Part shown: piece after piece, positions 22,828 through 36,531 of the stretch
Position numbering within the stretch: the stretch's first letter is position 1
How the letters are laid out: every line of letters begins with the position of its first letter
The notes under the pieces: model-generated
Told to the model about the DNA's origin: nothing
The model's database searches: none
Seen by the model: the letters and a program-made list of their open reading frames with translations, nothing else
Position numbers and translations under genes: made by a program
DNA from: Arabidopsis thaliana
Taxonomy: Eukaryota > Streptophyta > Magnoliopsida > Brassicales > Brassicaceae
Length of the DNA stretch: 64,000 nucleotides
NCBI RefSeq assembly: GCF_000001735.4
Contig: NC_003075.7
Span: 18,229,001-18,293,000 of the forward strand
Direction: 5' to 3'

Positions 22828-23031
22828 ATTATATATTTATCAAAAATTATACAAAGAAATAAAACAAAAAAAATATCTAAGCAAATATTTATGCCAGATT
22901 TCCAGAGGCTTTAAAAGAAGCCTTTTAGTATAACAAACACTTTAATATATACGTGAATGCTATTTGCATAAACTACTGTCTTTTTCATTTTTTTTTGCTT
23001 ATTCTTTGTATTTCATCTAAATTATACAAAC

Positions 23032-23865
23032 CTATTCATCAGTTTGATTTCTTCTCTGTCTTGCAATGAAAGACTCGATCTTGTATCGAAGTTCATCATC
23101 GGAATCAAATCTCTCAGCAGATGCATCTGTCTCTGATCTCTTCAATCTTCCACAAGAACTCTTCTCCAAAACCTTCAGATTCTCCGACTTGCTTCGTTGG
23201 TAACTCTGAATTTGCCTCTTCTCTGTCAAGTTCTGTTTCTCTATCGTCATAGTTATGTCCTTATGCTCAACTTCGCTCTGTTTCTCTCTGTTCACAGAAG
23301 TGCTCTGTTTTGTCAACTTCTCAGGTTTGCTCTGTTTCACTTTCTTCTCAGAAATGATCCGTTTCGTCTTCTTCTCTGTTACGCTTTTTTTTACTCTGCT
23401 CTCGGTGATGCTCTGTTTCTCTTCGTTCTCTTTTGCTTTGTTCTCGGTTATGCTCTGTTTAGCCTCGTTCTCTGCTTCACTCTGTTTTTCTCCGCTTCTC
23501 ATCTCATCTTGTGAAAATCCACCTCTCCTTGAGCTCTCCAGAACAAAATCCTCGTAAAGATCGTTGCTTTTGCACTTGGGATCATGTTCTTGATTCAAGA
23601 GAATACCGGATTTAGCGATCAGAGCGATGACTATCGCGTTTCCTATGACAAACGCAAGACTACGGTTTGCGAGAATAACCGATGCGACACTAGAATCCTC
23701 AAACGTGACAACGAGCTCATAAGAGAGCTTAGCTAATGTAACCAAAACCACAACTATCTCGATCGCCCGGAAAAACAGATCCAAGATTATCTCAACTCGA
23801 GACTTTTTCGCAAGCCTCTTCTTCATCTTTCTTGATTTAGGTTTCTGAGTACTAAACGAATCCAT
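23032..23865 (-). CDS. Lys/Glu-rich protein with two N-terminal membrane segments
   Basis: A single-exon gene of 277 aa; I recall At4g39190, annotated only as nucleolar-like or unknown. Residues 1-25 are strongly basic. Two hydrophobic stretches follow: EIVVVLVTLAKLSYELVV (about 36-53) and SLAFVIGNAIVIALIAKSGILL (about 69-90). Residues about 120-220 are an imperfect repeat of 8-13 residues around the core KQSxTEx(K/N), very rich in K, E, Q and S and likely helical. The end is basic/acidic (RYKIESFIARQRRN). The start ATG at 23865 follows no closer in-frame ATG. The repeat makes long mirror frames on the plus strand, which are not genes. Function unknown; the likely topology is a membrane-anchored cytoplasmic or nuclear-side tail. 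Confidence 0.85.
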   Translation of the reverse strand: MDSFSTQKPKSRKMKKRLAKKSRVEIILDLFFRAIEIVVVLVTLAKLSYELVVTFEDSSVASVILANRSLAFVIGNAIVIALIAKSGILLNQEHDPKCKSNDLYEDFVLESSRRGGFSQDEMRSGEKQSEAENEAKQSITENKAKENEEKQSITESRVKKSVTEKKTKRIISEKKVKQSKPEKLTKQSTSVNREKQSEVEHKDITMTIEKQNLTEKRQIQSYQRSKSENLKVLEKSSCGRLKRSETDASAERFDSDDELRYKIESFIARQRRNQTDE

Positions 23866-25988
23866 TGGCGTGGAGATAACCGAAGAAGAAGGAAAAAAAA
23901 CCTCAAAAAAAAAAAGAAAACAGAGGATTTTGAGTTGCTGATTCTTCAGATCTCGAGACCAATTGGGTTCTTAGTTTAGATTCATGAAAAGAAGCTGAGA
24001 ATTTAAAGAGAGAATAATATGTTTTTCCCTTTATTCTCTCTTTTTTCTTTCTTTCTTTTGCTTTGGTTTCTTGAACGGATTTAGCTTTGCTATGTGAGAG
24101 TATATATACAGAGTCGTTGAGTGCGCTTCATATGGTTACTTTCGTTTTTTGAGCACTAAAATGCATGGTTTATACAAAAAAAACAGTACTGCAGCATCAA
24201 CGTAACGCGCGGTTTGACTAAACTTTTTATTACACTTCTTTAAATGTGAAACGTGGTAGATATTTTCTCGTCACAGTAAATTTCAGACAACTTCATTAAA
24301 AAAAAAATCTAAATTTAAGCAATATATTTAGGGGAGGTCCCAAAAACTACATAATTTCCTTTGAAAATTTTCTGTAATTATTATTTTTTATTTTTGAATC
24401 AAAACTGCAATTAAATTATTTATGTGAATTTCCGTAAATAATGCTATTTTATGGAAAATGTGGTATTGTACTTGTACCAACTAAACAAGCTGTAGCATGT
24501 TAACTTTGTTATTTGACACAATTAAAAAACATGTCTTTATATAAGATACTATTGTTCATGGAAAGTATGCACAGCTCCTATAGATTTTGTTAGTTAAAGA
24601 GCCCTGTCTAATAAGTGTCTAGTATCAAATATCATAATTACTCTGTTTTTTAAATAAATAATAATACATAACTACTCTGTGAAATTAGATTTATATGAGT
24701 AAAGTAGTTTTAGTGGTTAAAAAGTAAAAGTTTACTGAAATTAATTTTAAAAAATCTGCATGATTGATTAAGTTGATCACTTAGGAGAAAAATTCTAGAA
24801 GAAGATTTAAGAAATTGTTAATTCCAAAATTCCCTTTTTATAACCAAAATCATGCTGCTTATGATAGATTCGTGACTATATTCATGTAAATAGCTGAAAT
24901 ATATGTGTTCTTTCTTTACCGAAAAAACTATTATCAGATTTTTAAAAAACGTTTACTAGTATCCCAAAACATTATAAAAAAAAAAAAAAAAAAAACTGTA
25001 GCATTTAAAATCCGTATCGTTTCATACAACATATTCTCATGTTAATATGTAGTTTTGTCCAAGAATATATTATACGAGGTGTAAAAAAAGAAGAAGAAAA
25101 TCCTCTAATTGGTCGAAAAAGGCAACATCGCACTATATTCGTGACTTTGTCCATTTGTAATTATTTACTCGACCGGTAAAGCAGCTGCCTTGATATCGAC
25201 ATGTCCATTTCATATCTCCTTTAAATTTTTGTTATAACAAATTAATATGTGAAAGTAATTTGTAGCACATATTTTTATAATAAACTTTATCGTAAAGGTT
25301 TTTAGGACTTGAATGATCAGTACAAAGCTTTCCCACTGTGCCGAAACAAATTATTATCGAGTAGAAAATTATGTTGTATTTAAGTTTAATTTTTGGAAGA
25401 TATATAAACTAGGACTTTTGTTTATTAGGGTTGTATGGGTTGCCTTATATTATTTTTGTCTCAATGGATTAGGATTAGCTTATATTATTGTAAGAAAATA
25501 TTATTACTTTTTCTAAAGTACATTTTTTGTATTTCATGAGAAAATTATAAATTCAATTCCTTCTTCACTAAGAGATGGAAAAATGGCTTGTAGGTCAACA
25601 AATTTTTGTTATTTCTTTAATGTCTTGTCTCTTTCTAACCAAAAGCATACAAGAGGTGGTCTCATGATTTCAAATTTAAATTTTCATTATTGGATACACT
25701 TTGACAAAAGCCCCACTTCTTTTCTGTAAAAAGTTGAAATGAAGATTCATTATTGGTGTATCATAATATTATTCAGAACATCCACAAGCGAAACGTGTCT
25801 TCATATTTTGATCGGAACTTTCGTATTAATGCCGCAGTAGTAAGAAACAAAAATAAAATTTGATCACTTAGACAAAAATGAGTTCGCTACATACGCTTTA
25901 GTTATAGTCATCACTCATCATGTATATCTAAAATAACAATTTAAAAAAATGTAAGAATTTGACTCAAAAAAATAAAAAGGGAACAAAG
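23866..25988. other. AT-rich intergenic DNA
   Basis: The first ~250 bp are the leader and promoter of the 277-aa gene, with CT-rich tracts near 24030-24060. Beyond that I see no gene. An A-run of about 20 lies near 24976-24995. Confidence 0.55.
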
Positions 25989-26072
25989 TCCGACCTGCCG
26001 GAATCGAACCAGCGACCTAAAGATTACAGCAACTACTACAGTCTTCCGCTCTACCAACTGAGCTAAGGTCGG
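25989..26072 (-). tRNA. tRNA-Tyr (GTA anticodon) with 11-nt intron
   Basis: Read on the minus strand, it folds as a full cloverleaf. The acceptor stem is CCGACCT/AGGTCGG with A73, the D arm is GCTC-AGTTGGTA-GAGC (A box), and the T arm is GCTGG-TTCGATT-CCGGC (B box). The anticodon loop has CTGTAG, giving anticodon GTA. An 11-nt intron, TAGTTGCTGTA, follows position 37, where plant tRNA-Tyr introns sit; without it the tRNA is the standard 73 nt. CCA is not encoded, as in all nuclear tRNAs. A T5-A-T7 run just downstream (plus 25970-25982) is the Pol III terminator. Confidence 0.96.
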
Positions 26073-27200
26073 ATAATTATTAGTATACTCACACTATAGA
26101 AATATAGCGCTTATACTTTAATATGGGCCCCTAATGGGCTTGATTAGAAGGCAAATTATATGCGTCAGCACAATTTGAAAAGAACCAAATTAGTCAAGTG
26201 ATGATGGAGTTCGACCCTAATTAGGACTCCCATAAACAAAAATCCAGCTAGCGGACTACATACATCGTTAAAAGACTATTGGCTTGATAGTTGATACTGA
26301 ACAACAATATGAATTTTTAATTTATTTATTTTTTGATTAAAACTTATATATTAATATTTAAAGACCCATCCCTAATATGCTATTTTATGATGCTGCTAAC
26401 TTATTTAAACTAACCAATTTAGACTAATGGATGAACACCAAGAATTTGGACTTGGACCACAAAACAATGCATAGTATATTTGGATTCTTGATTAATCAAT
26501 AAATTTGAAGTTACATGCATGATGATTATTTATTTTTCGTCACATGCATGATGATTAATTAAGATGGCAAACTCCACGTGATTAATTAAGAACTTGGTGC
26601 GTCATAAATTTTTTTAAAAAATATCAGGGGTGATTCGACTAACAAAATACGACGAACCAGACATGTTTTGTTTTTTTTTACATTTGGAATTTCGAAGTTA
26701 ACTTTTAAGAACCCACTTGATAAATCATATGTACAAATTAATGAGAAATTGTAGAATGCCAATAAAAATTGTGATATCCAAGAAAACTAAGCAAAATATA
26801 TTTATTTTCTAAGCAAAACATGTACACTTTTTGAGCAAAATATGTTGAAACAGCAGCCAAGCGTAGGACTTTGATTTCAGCTGATGGAGAAGGAAATTCA
26901 AAGTCATATCCAATTTATTATGATTATCACATAATTTTAGCTGTAGGATTTTCAGATAAAATTTTACCGAAATTCTCGGCATATAAATTTTTTAGAAATC
27001 TACAATCTGTTGTAAAGATTTTATAAATACTTATCTGACCAAGTCACTAGCTCGTCAAGGAGATTTCCTCTTCATATTCATTTTCAAAGACAAGTGTTTT
27101 GTTTTCTCATCGCCACCTAAGATGTAGATAAAACAACATATTTTATTTATTTTTTCTAAAACCGCGTACAACATGACATGCCTAGGGAGTTCTAACAATG
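26073..27200. other. AT-rich intergenic DNA
   Basis: No gene seen. The repeated word CATGCATGATGATTA near 26513 and 26543 is the only notable structure. Confidence 0.5.
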
Positions 27201-27711
27201 GGAAATGAGCATTCATGGGGGATGGTTGAAGACATTCCTCCTCATTCTCCTACATGTGATGAGATGTGCATCAATGGTATTTTGTATTATGGAGCTTTTA
27301 TTGACACAAATTCTAACTGAACCTGCAATCATGAGTTTTGATGTTAGGTCTGAAAAGTTTCTTCTTATCAAGGGACTCGTCAATGCCGGTGTTAACTTTC
27401 TTACTTCTTAAGAGCTAAGAAGATCTTATGAGGGGCAGCTAGCTGTACTTTTTTTTGAAAATTGAGTTATTTGTATGTTTGCCTTGTGGGTTTTAGAAGA
27501 TGTTGTGAATGAGGAATGGTCATACATGAGTTTTGATTTCTCTAGTTTAGCTGGGTTGACAAGAGACTTGGAACTTCAACTGTTTAGTGCAGCCAACGCA
27601 TGAAAAGTTGTTTACGCACCATTTTGTGTGTATGCATTGACATATCATGTTGTTTATTATGATCCAAAAAATGAATTTACTTTTGAAAATTTGAGAGAGA
27701 AAGAATTATAG
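27201..27711 (+). pseudogene. Broken F-box-associated (FBA type 3) gene fragment
   Basis: Translated pieces match the C-terminal FBA domain of the large Arabidopsis F-box family: DIPPHSPTCDEMCINGILYY, then EPAIMSFDVRSEKFLLIKG, then YEGQLAVLFFEN, FALWVLEDVVNEEWSY, and YHVVYYDPKNEF. The F-box itself is absent. A one-base insertion near 27311-27316 shifts the frame, so the first piece ends at the TGA at 27318. In-frame stops follow at 27409 and near 27467, and another at about 27601. There is no plausible start. Position and order of pieces are colinear with an intact FBA domain, so this is a decayed copy, not an exon series. Confidence 0.85.
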
Positions 27712-28290
27712 AAAAACTTGTTCCTAAAAACTCTCAACCTAGATTGAATAAGTATTATTTTCCACTTTTAGCAAAACACACTTACAAATTGAAACATCTT
27801 AGGTGGATAAGAAACCAAACAAATAGTCACAAAAATATCAAACAAATTTTTTAAGAATAAAAAGACTACTTTTATGTAAATAGACGTTAGACTCAATTAA
27901 AATAAAGGGAAGACACAAATTTATATGGATTTCAACTTTCAATAACGTTAAATGTGATATGATATGCTCATGGCAACTAGGATCAGAATTCCAGTTGTGG
28001 CAACCACACAAATTTCTGAGCTTCGCAGAATCCGAATCGGTGTTTCACCTCGTAACTTAGTCTTGAACGCCTAGAAGCAAACCAAATCAATTTAAGTTGT
28101 AATATTATATTTATTTTGTGTAGATTGCTTTAATCTGTGTATCTTGTAATCTTTATATTTCTGTCAAAAAAAAAAAAATAGTACTATTTAACCTTTTACT
28201 AAAAAATGAAAATGTGATATGGGAAATTTCAATTGTAATATTACTATTGTAGAGAAAGAAGTCAGAAATTCAAAAGAAAAACCAACGTAA

Positions 28291-28463
28291 TGCCCAACTT
28301 AATAAACATGGGCTTTGTTTTTGAAAGAGGCCCGTATAGATATTGACCTCAAACTTAGGGAAACCCTAATATAAGAGCAAACCCTAGCAGCGCTATCTCC
28401 CTCAGCCTCATCTTTCACCCACTACTATTCGCCGTTCGCTTTTCCCTCGCCGTCGAAATCAAC
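28291..28463 (+). promoter_or_regulatory. RPS25 promoter with site II and two telo boxes
   Basis: Upstream of the RPS25 start lie TGGGCT at 28309-28314, a GGCCCG motif near 28329-28334, and telo boxes AAACCCTA at 28361-28368 and AAACCCTA at 28379-28386. This site II/telo-box pairing is the known signature of plant ribosomal protein promoters. A CT-rich leader follows. Confidence 0.75.
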
Positions 28464-29464
<1,001 letters not shown>

Positions 29465-31331
29465 GATGTTTGGTTTCTTTATCCACCTAAGATGTTTGGC
29501 TTCTTTTTCTTATCTCTTGTTGTTTGATTCTTCAGGAACTTGTTAGAATCTTTTGTTTCGTATTCCGTTTTTTTGAGATATATGGTTATTTAAAACGCAT
29601 CAAGACTTCTAAAATTGAGTCAATCCTTTGATATATCCGTTCTAGAATTCGGTAATGGAGTTGTTCCGGTTTAGTTATGCATCAAATAATTTAAACCGTA
29701 GTTCTTTATTATAGGGATTTGAACTAATTGAACGAATTCATTCAAAATATTATTTGAATGCTTGGATTTATTTTATAAAGGAGGTTATGTAATGTAGACA
29801 TTTAGATTGATGGACTAATATGAATGAATATGATGAAATGAAAATAACGCCTACAGCCCATTTGACAAGTTTCAGTGTCCCTTAATATTTTGTTAATAAA
29901 TACATTTACTTTTCTTATTTTTGTCTTCTAACTAAAGAATTTTAGTGTTTATAATTATGCTAATTGGTTTTGCACTTAAAGAGTAGGATTTATTCAAATA
30001 ATTTCCCGACATAATCCATGCGTGATATGTCCTTTCAATTTCGTCTTCTCACCCGTTAATCAAATGGGCCCAGCTTTTCAATCCATTTGCTAATCTGATC
30101 AAATTTTCCTATAACGCTTACAAATAACAATTTGCAAAACATCGTCGTCGATCACAGGAAAACTTCCCTTTAGACATTTATTTCGCCATCTCGGAAGCTT
30201 AGACGTTGGAATATATATCTATTTTCTTAACTAACCGCTGATTTTTGTATTTTCATTACAAAAAAAAAAACTATTGTAATGCCATATTCAAAATAGTATA
30301 TGCTTTGGTACAGTAGAAATAATATCAACCAATTAGGATAAATTTTCTTTCCATTATATAATTAGTCTCCCTAGCTTAGAGGCAAATTTGTAGTTTGTGT
30401 TACGACGTGTACGGACTATATAGCACCTCAAAGTTGGGCCAATGAGATGAAAATGGGCCTGGGTCCACATGCAAGCAGACAAAAGAAATCGACGTGTCCC
30501 ATATGAGTCTCGTAGCAAGAGTATGGGAGAAACCAGAGTCGTCCATTTTTTGGGTTCAGTGACTGTCATTGTCAGATATCTATAGCTTTGTTGGTAAAAT
30601 TTCACATGAAAAAATTACATAATAAATAGAGAAGAGATTTTGGAAGAGAGAAAATGCAATTTAGCTCCTCACGTATTAGCAATTTAAGTTCTTGTCTTGG
30701 TCTTCCCTCGATTTCAAACGACATTAACCAAAACCAGAGAACTACGAATTATTCGGTGAGTTCTCTCATTGATACGATCCTCTTCTATATATCTCCGTGT
30801 TCTTCTAGCTTGAAAGCATTTTAAAAGTTTTTACTTTTGGAGGTTTCACATTCTCTCCCTGAACGATTTTGCTTTATTTTGTTCAGCTTCGGTTCTCGTC
30901 GAATCTTCTGTTTCTCTGTCGATTCATTGATCTGAAAATCTAAAAATGGATTCATTCTGATTTAACTTTTATCTTGTTCAAACTCATTTATGATCCCAAA
31001 TTTGTTCGTTTCATTCTTTATAAATTAGAATCCTTTTTTGTTCTTGTGGCAATTATCTTCCTCCTTTTCTCTGTTTTGAAAGATTTGTTACCTGCAGAAG
31101 TTAATTCCATTGATTTCTTGAAGATGCAGTATCTCTTGCTACTTAAAAGAGTTAGATTTTTTGTCTGATACGTTAAAATTATGAGAGGCTCGTTCGTTCT
31201 TTAATCTGTGTGGTCAAAGTTTCCTACTTTCCGAGAATTTCTTTATTGTTGTGTTGTTCACTTTGCATTTATAATAGTTTTTACTAACGAGCTTTACGAT
31301 TCTGTTCTTGTCTCATTCCAGCTAAAAAAAG
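29465..31331. other. RPS25 3' flank and APL3 promoter/leader
   Basis: No coding gene seen. The APL3 leader carries a likely intron from 30756 (TATTCG/GTGAGT) to 31321 (CATTCCAG), about 566 nt; translation starts 10 bases into the next exon. An 83-codon minus-strand frame at 30354-30605 has no support. Confidence 0.55.
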
Positions 31332-34181
31332 ATGGATTCTTGTTGCAACTTTAGCTTGGGGACAAAAACTGTCTTGGCCAAAGACAGTTTCAAGAATGTA
31401 GAGAACAAATTTTTGGGTGAGAAGATCAAAGGAAGCGTCTTGAAGCCTTTTTCTTCAGATTTGAGTTCCAAGAAGTTCAGAAATCGAAAATTGAGGCCCG
31501 GTGTTGCTTACGCTATTGCTACCTCAAAGAATGCTAAAGAGGCTTTGGTAAGTTCAATGATCAGGTTTATCAAAACACTTGACCACTTATCTGTGGAACT
31601 AGTCTTAGTGATTGCCTTAAATTGATTGCTTTCATGTTTTTTTTTTCCAGAAAAATCAACCTTCCATGTTTGAGAGAAGAAGAGCAGATCCTAAAAATGT
31701 GGCTGCAATCATTCTAGGAGGAGGCGATGGAGCTAAACTCTTTCCTCTTACCAAGCGAGCAGCAACACCTGCTGTGAGTGACTATCGATTATTGATTTAA
31801 ACGGTCTTCAAAAAGAATTTGTTGTGTAAAGTGGAAGTCTTTAGTTTTCTGATTCTTGAAACACAATTATCAAACAATATTTGCAGGTTCCTGTGGGTGG
31901 ATGCTATAGGATGATCGATATCCCGATGAGTAATTGCATTAACAGTTGCATAAACAAGATTTTCGTGCTGACTCAGTTTAACTCGGCTTCCCTCAATCGC
32001 CATTTGGCTCGTACTTATTTTGGGAATGGCATAAACTTTGGAGATGGTTTTGTTGAGGTATATATATAACAATATGGTTTCCTTTATAAACTTCTCAGTT
32101 TGTTTCTGAATCCGATGAAATAAAACAAAGGTAAAATCTTATCGAAACAGGTTCTGGCTGCTACACAAACTCCTGGTGAAGCCGGGAAAAAGTGGTTTCA
32201 AGGCACAGCTGATGCTGTGAGAAAATTTCTGTGGGTGTTTGAGGTATGAATAACTTATGATCATTTTACTTGTTTTATCATACATTAAGTCTGTTCCTTT
32301 ATGATTCTTTAAAATCGTCTGAATCTACTGGTACTTTTTATTATAGGATGCTAAGAACAGGAACATTGAGAATATAATCATCTTGTCTGGAGATCACCTA
32401 TATAGAATGAACTATATGGACTTTGTTCAGGTAATATAATAGTAAACATTCCTCTTACCAGTTTCAAAACTAGTCTTGCTAACTAACTCTAAACACTATG
32501 CATTGGACAGCACCATGTCGATAGTAAAGCCGATATTACTCTTTCGTGCGCGCCGGTTGATGAGAGGTTAGTTTCTTTAGCACTATGATGTGACTTTTGT
32601 ATGATTTTGGTTTTAAGATGTTAACTTAATCTTGAAAACCCCTTATGTGAATTTTCAGCCGTGCGTCGGAGTATGGACTGGTCAATATTGATCGAAGCGG
32701 GCGTGTAGTCCATTTCTCTGAGAAACCAACTGGCATCGATCTGAAATCAATGGTACAGTTTTATTTTCTAAAACTTAAATACGTACGAAACAGAATGGCA
32801 TTGATCTGAATATTTTTCTGTTGTTTTGACGGTTATAACTGAATGCAGCAAACCGATACTACTATGCATGGACTGTCTCATCAAGAAGCAGCAAAATCTC
32901 CATACATTGCGTCAATGGGAGTTTATTGTTTCAAAACCGAAGCTTTACTGAAGCTTCTGACATGGCGGTATCCGAGTTCCAATGACTTTGGGTCTGAAAT
33001 TATTCCTGCAGCTATAAAAGATCACAATGTTCAAGTAAAAGAAAAAAAAAAACTCTTCTCTTTTTAAAAGAATTTGTTGAGTTTTATCACTTTATCACAA
33101 ACGATTTAATCAAATTGTCTTCTTTAGGGATACATCTACAGAGACTATTGGGAAGACATCGGAACTATTAAGAGTTTCTATGAAGCTAATATTGCTCTTG
33201 TCGAGGAGGTAAGTTATAAAGAGGAACTATAAAGAGTTTCTATGAAGCTAATATTTTTGGTTAATACCCAAAAATGTTTCTTACTTTTGAATTTATCTAT
33301 GATTCAATCTCTCAACTATTGTTCTTTCGTTCTTGTTTTACGCAGCATCCCAAGTTTGAGTTTTACGATCAGAATACACCTTTCTACACTTCTCCTCGGT
33401 TTCTACCACCCACCAAAACCGAGAAGTGCCGGGTAGAGATCTTTCTCTTTACGTCGAAGTCCTCTTTGTTTGCCTGTTAATCTCGAGTCTTGATTCACTG
33501 ATTGGTATGATCCTCGTGATGATTTCGCAGATTGTAAATTCGGTAATCTCACACGGATGTTTCTTGGGAGAATGCAGCATCCAACGTTCCATTATTGGTG
33601 AAAGATCACGTCTTGACTATGGTGTTGAGCTTCAGGTGTAAATCCTTGGTCATAGAATGACCTATAGCTGTATGGACATTGTCAAATGCAAAAGCTGAGT
33701 CTGGTATTTGTTTGCTTCTTGCAGGATACTCTTATGTTAGGAGCGGATAGTTACCAAACCGAATCTGAGATCGCGTCTCTGCTTGCGGAAGGAAATGTTC
33801 CAATTGGCATTGGCCGAGATACAAAGATCAGGTATCAATCTGAAATCACAATATCTTCTATGAGTTTGATTCTTAAACTCTGATGCTACATTTTATTACA
33901 TTGAAGGAAATGCATCATTGACAAGAATGCAAAGATCGGGAAAAACGTGGTGATCATGAACAAAGATGTATGCTTTCTTCTCCATTCTTGATTCTCTTTG
34001 CGTTTTCTGTCTTTAAGTCAGTAAAGATCAAGACTTTTGAGAGATTCAACATCTTAACTGTAATCGTTTTATTTCTCAGGATGTTAAGGAGGCTGATAGG
34101 CCAGAGGAAGGATTCTACATTCGATCTGGAATCACTGTGGTTGTCGAAAAGGCCACCATTAAAGACGGTACTGTGATATGA
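31332..34181 (+). CDS. APL3: ADP-glucose pyrophosphorylase large subunit 3, plastid
   Basis: Regulatory large subunit of the plastid enzyme making ADP-glucose from glucose-1-phosphate and ATP, the committed step of starch synthesis. Fourteen exons: 31332-31547, 31651-31773, 31887-32057, 32151-32243, 32347-32430, 32511-32566, 32659-32752, 32849-33034, 33128-33208, 33346-33432, 33531-33635, 33725-33831, 33907-33967 and 34080-34181, giving 521 aa. Residues 1 to about 70 form a Ser/Lys-rich transit peptide. The nucleotidyltransferase domain shows [43 protein letters not shown] and FSEKP; a left-handed beta-helix domain with [15 protein letters not shown] ends the protein. The usual GTRL arginine is Lys here (GAKL), fitting a poorly catalytic, regulatory subunit. 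Matches my memory of At4g39210. Confidence 0.95.
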
Positions 34182-35279
34182 ACAAAACGATCTCAAGACC
34201 GCCGTGGTGATTTTGAGGTGTTTGGCCGGAAGTTAAAAAGAGAGACCGTTGTGATTTTGTCATGTAAATTAGAAGAGGAGATAGAAGAATCATACAATTT
34301 AGAAGCAAAAGCAAGTTTAAGCTTTACAATAAGAGTGATCAGCCGATCACCTATAGCTATAATAGTCACTCTCTTTTCATAATGATCAATAAATAAAGCT
34401 ATCTATCTTCTTCTGTTTTGGCAATTTCTCAATTAGGGGTTTAATTTAACATTTTCTAAATAATTGGGGTTAAACTGAATTTATTACTCCTCTCAGTGGT
34501 TTTGCGTAAATATTAAGGGGTTAAATTGATAATGGAAAAAGGTTGGGGTCAGATAAAAGATCGAATAGCTTTTATAAGTGACGTAAATATATAAAAACAA
34601 AACGCGGAAACAATTAAAAATAAAATCAAAAATAAATCGCCGATCAATCCATCTTCTTCTTCATTTGGTATTGCTGCTTACGTCGTCAGATCTGCTCGTT
34701 TTTTCGCTCCATTTTTGGGTCACCATTACTCAGCTTCCGTAAGTGTTTTGATTGTTTGTTTTCTCCGAAGTTTTGAATCAATGATCTGAGAAAATTTCCC
34801 TGTTTAGATCGACGATTCTCAAGGTTTTTGTTATGTGCTTGTTGGAATCGTTTTCGCCGATTGAGTTTCTAGATCTGAAGTTCAATCGGTGATTACGATT
34901 GAGATAGTTGCTGTTGTTACTAAGGTTTTGATTCTCTGGTCAGATACATTAGACTGATAAACATTTTATGGCGTTTTCTACAAATTTGTTTGTTTCCTAG
35001 GTTAGTTTTCTTCTCCACTCTTAAGTAGTTTCGGTTGTGTTCAGAGGCGATTCCGTACATGATTTTCTGGGAAAATACATCTGTGTTCATCTCCCAGTGA
35101 AAATACTTGGATAAAATCTTCTAGTGTCCAATTACTATTATATGGGAAGAGATTATGTGTAATCTTGTATGTTAGGAACAAAACCTGGGGTTGTTAATTG
35201 TGTAGATAAGGTGCAGAGATATGTGAATTTGACCAACCAACTGTTTTGTTGATCCTTTAGGTTTTAAATATCACATTAG
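34182..35279. other. APL3 3' flank and RER1A leader with intron
   Basis: A leader intron of RER1A is likely at 34739-35260 (GCTTCC/GTAAGT to CCTTTAG). The T-rich intron sequence holds no gene. Confidence 0.6.
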
Positions 35280-36531
35280 ATGGACGAAAGCGGAGGTGAT
35301 AGTGGTTCAGTGGCCACACCTGTTCAACAGCGAGCACATGAGGCATGGAGGATTTACCAACACTATCTTGACAAGACTACACCTCATGCAAATTACAGAT
35401 GGATTGGAACTCTTGTCGTCGCTCTTATCTACTGTTTGAGGGTTTACTATATTCAGGGTTTCTACATCATCGCCTATGGTCTTGGAATCTACCTTCTCAA
35501 TCTGCTTATCGGGTTCTTGTCCCCTCTTGTTGATCCTGAAGCTGGTGGGGTCTCTGATGGGCCTTCTCTGCCTACTAGAGGTTCTGATGAGTTCAAGCCT
35601 TTCATTCGCCGTCTCCCCGAGTTCAAATTCTGGTAATGCCATGTCGAATTCTCTCATGAGCCTTTATACATTTTTGTTGATTTTTCCAAGTTTACCAGTT
35701 GCAATGTCAAATTCCTTTCATGATCTGTCGTGAGTTTTAAATTCCTTCATGATCTTTTTTTTACTGCATTGCTACCTTCCATGGGGTCATGATTGATGAT
35801 GATTGTAGATTCTGGGAATGTTCTGAATATCTCTGAATGCATGTCTCCATAGTCCATTCTTTGTTCATTTTAGTATTTTTGATGTTTGAGGCTTTCACAA
35901 CTGATCCTGGTAGATGGAGAATCACAGATATGTGAGCAGTAAGCTTTATCTTCTCATTACATATTGCATTCTATACAGTTACAACATCAGAATCCCTGTG
36001 GTGGTATACTATAAAAACGTAAGATACCATTGTCTTTTGGCTAATGAAGGATAGCTACTTACATGTATTGTTGTCTCAGGTACTCCATGACAAAGGCTTT
36101 CTGCATAGCTTTCCTCATGACATTCTTCTCGGTGTTTGACGTTCCTGTGTTTTGGCCAATTCTGCTGTGCTATTGGATCGTTCTCTTTGTTCTCACCATG
36201 AGACGCCAGATCGCCCACATGATCAAGTACAAATACATCCCTTTCAGCTTCGGCAAACAGGTAAAACTTCTAACTGATTGCGGTTTTGACTTGCAAGTTA
36301 ATTCATCCATTTGTCTACTCATGCATGTTACATTTTGCAACTGAATTTTTGATAGCTACACCAACTTATCCACATTCATATCGGTCGATACAAGATACTT
36401 GATGAATAGTGTTATAGATTTTGAGATTAATTAGGCTACTTCCAAAAAGTCTTTGTTTTCTTGGTAATAATTGTTGGTTTGTGTGGCAGAAATATGGTGG
36501 ACGGAGCAGCAGCGGCTCACGTGCGGATTGA
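35280..36531 (+). CDS. RER1A: Rer1 family Golgi-to-ER retrieval receptor
   Basis: Sorting receptor in the cis-Golgi that returns escaped ER membrane proteins via COPI vesicles. Three exons: 35280-35632, 36080-36260 and 36490-36531, giving 191 aa. Rer1 hallmarks are seen: [19 protein letters not shown] near the N-terminus, then four hydrophobic segments in two pairs ([70 protein letters not shown]), the [18 protein letters not shown] loop, and [22 protein letters not shown] before the tail. The tail ends SRAD. Matches my memory of At4g39220, AtRER1A, which complements yeast rer1. Confidence 0.96.

Noticed and set aside
23197-23557. Leu/Phe-rich plus-strand frames opposite the 277-aa gene
   Set aside because: Antisense of Lys/Glu codons gives Phe/Leu; no start context or splice signals.
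30354-30605. 83-codon minus-strand ORF upstream of APL3
   Set aside because: No homology recognised, lies in promoter DNA, no splice context.
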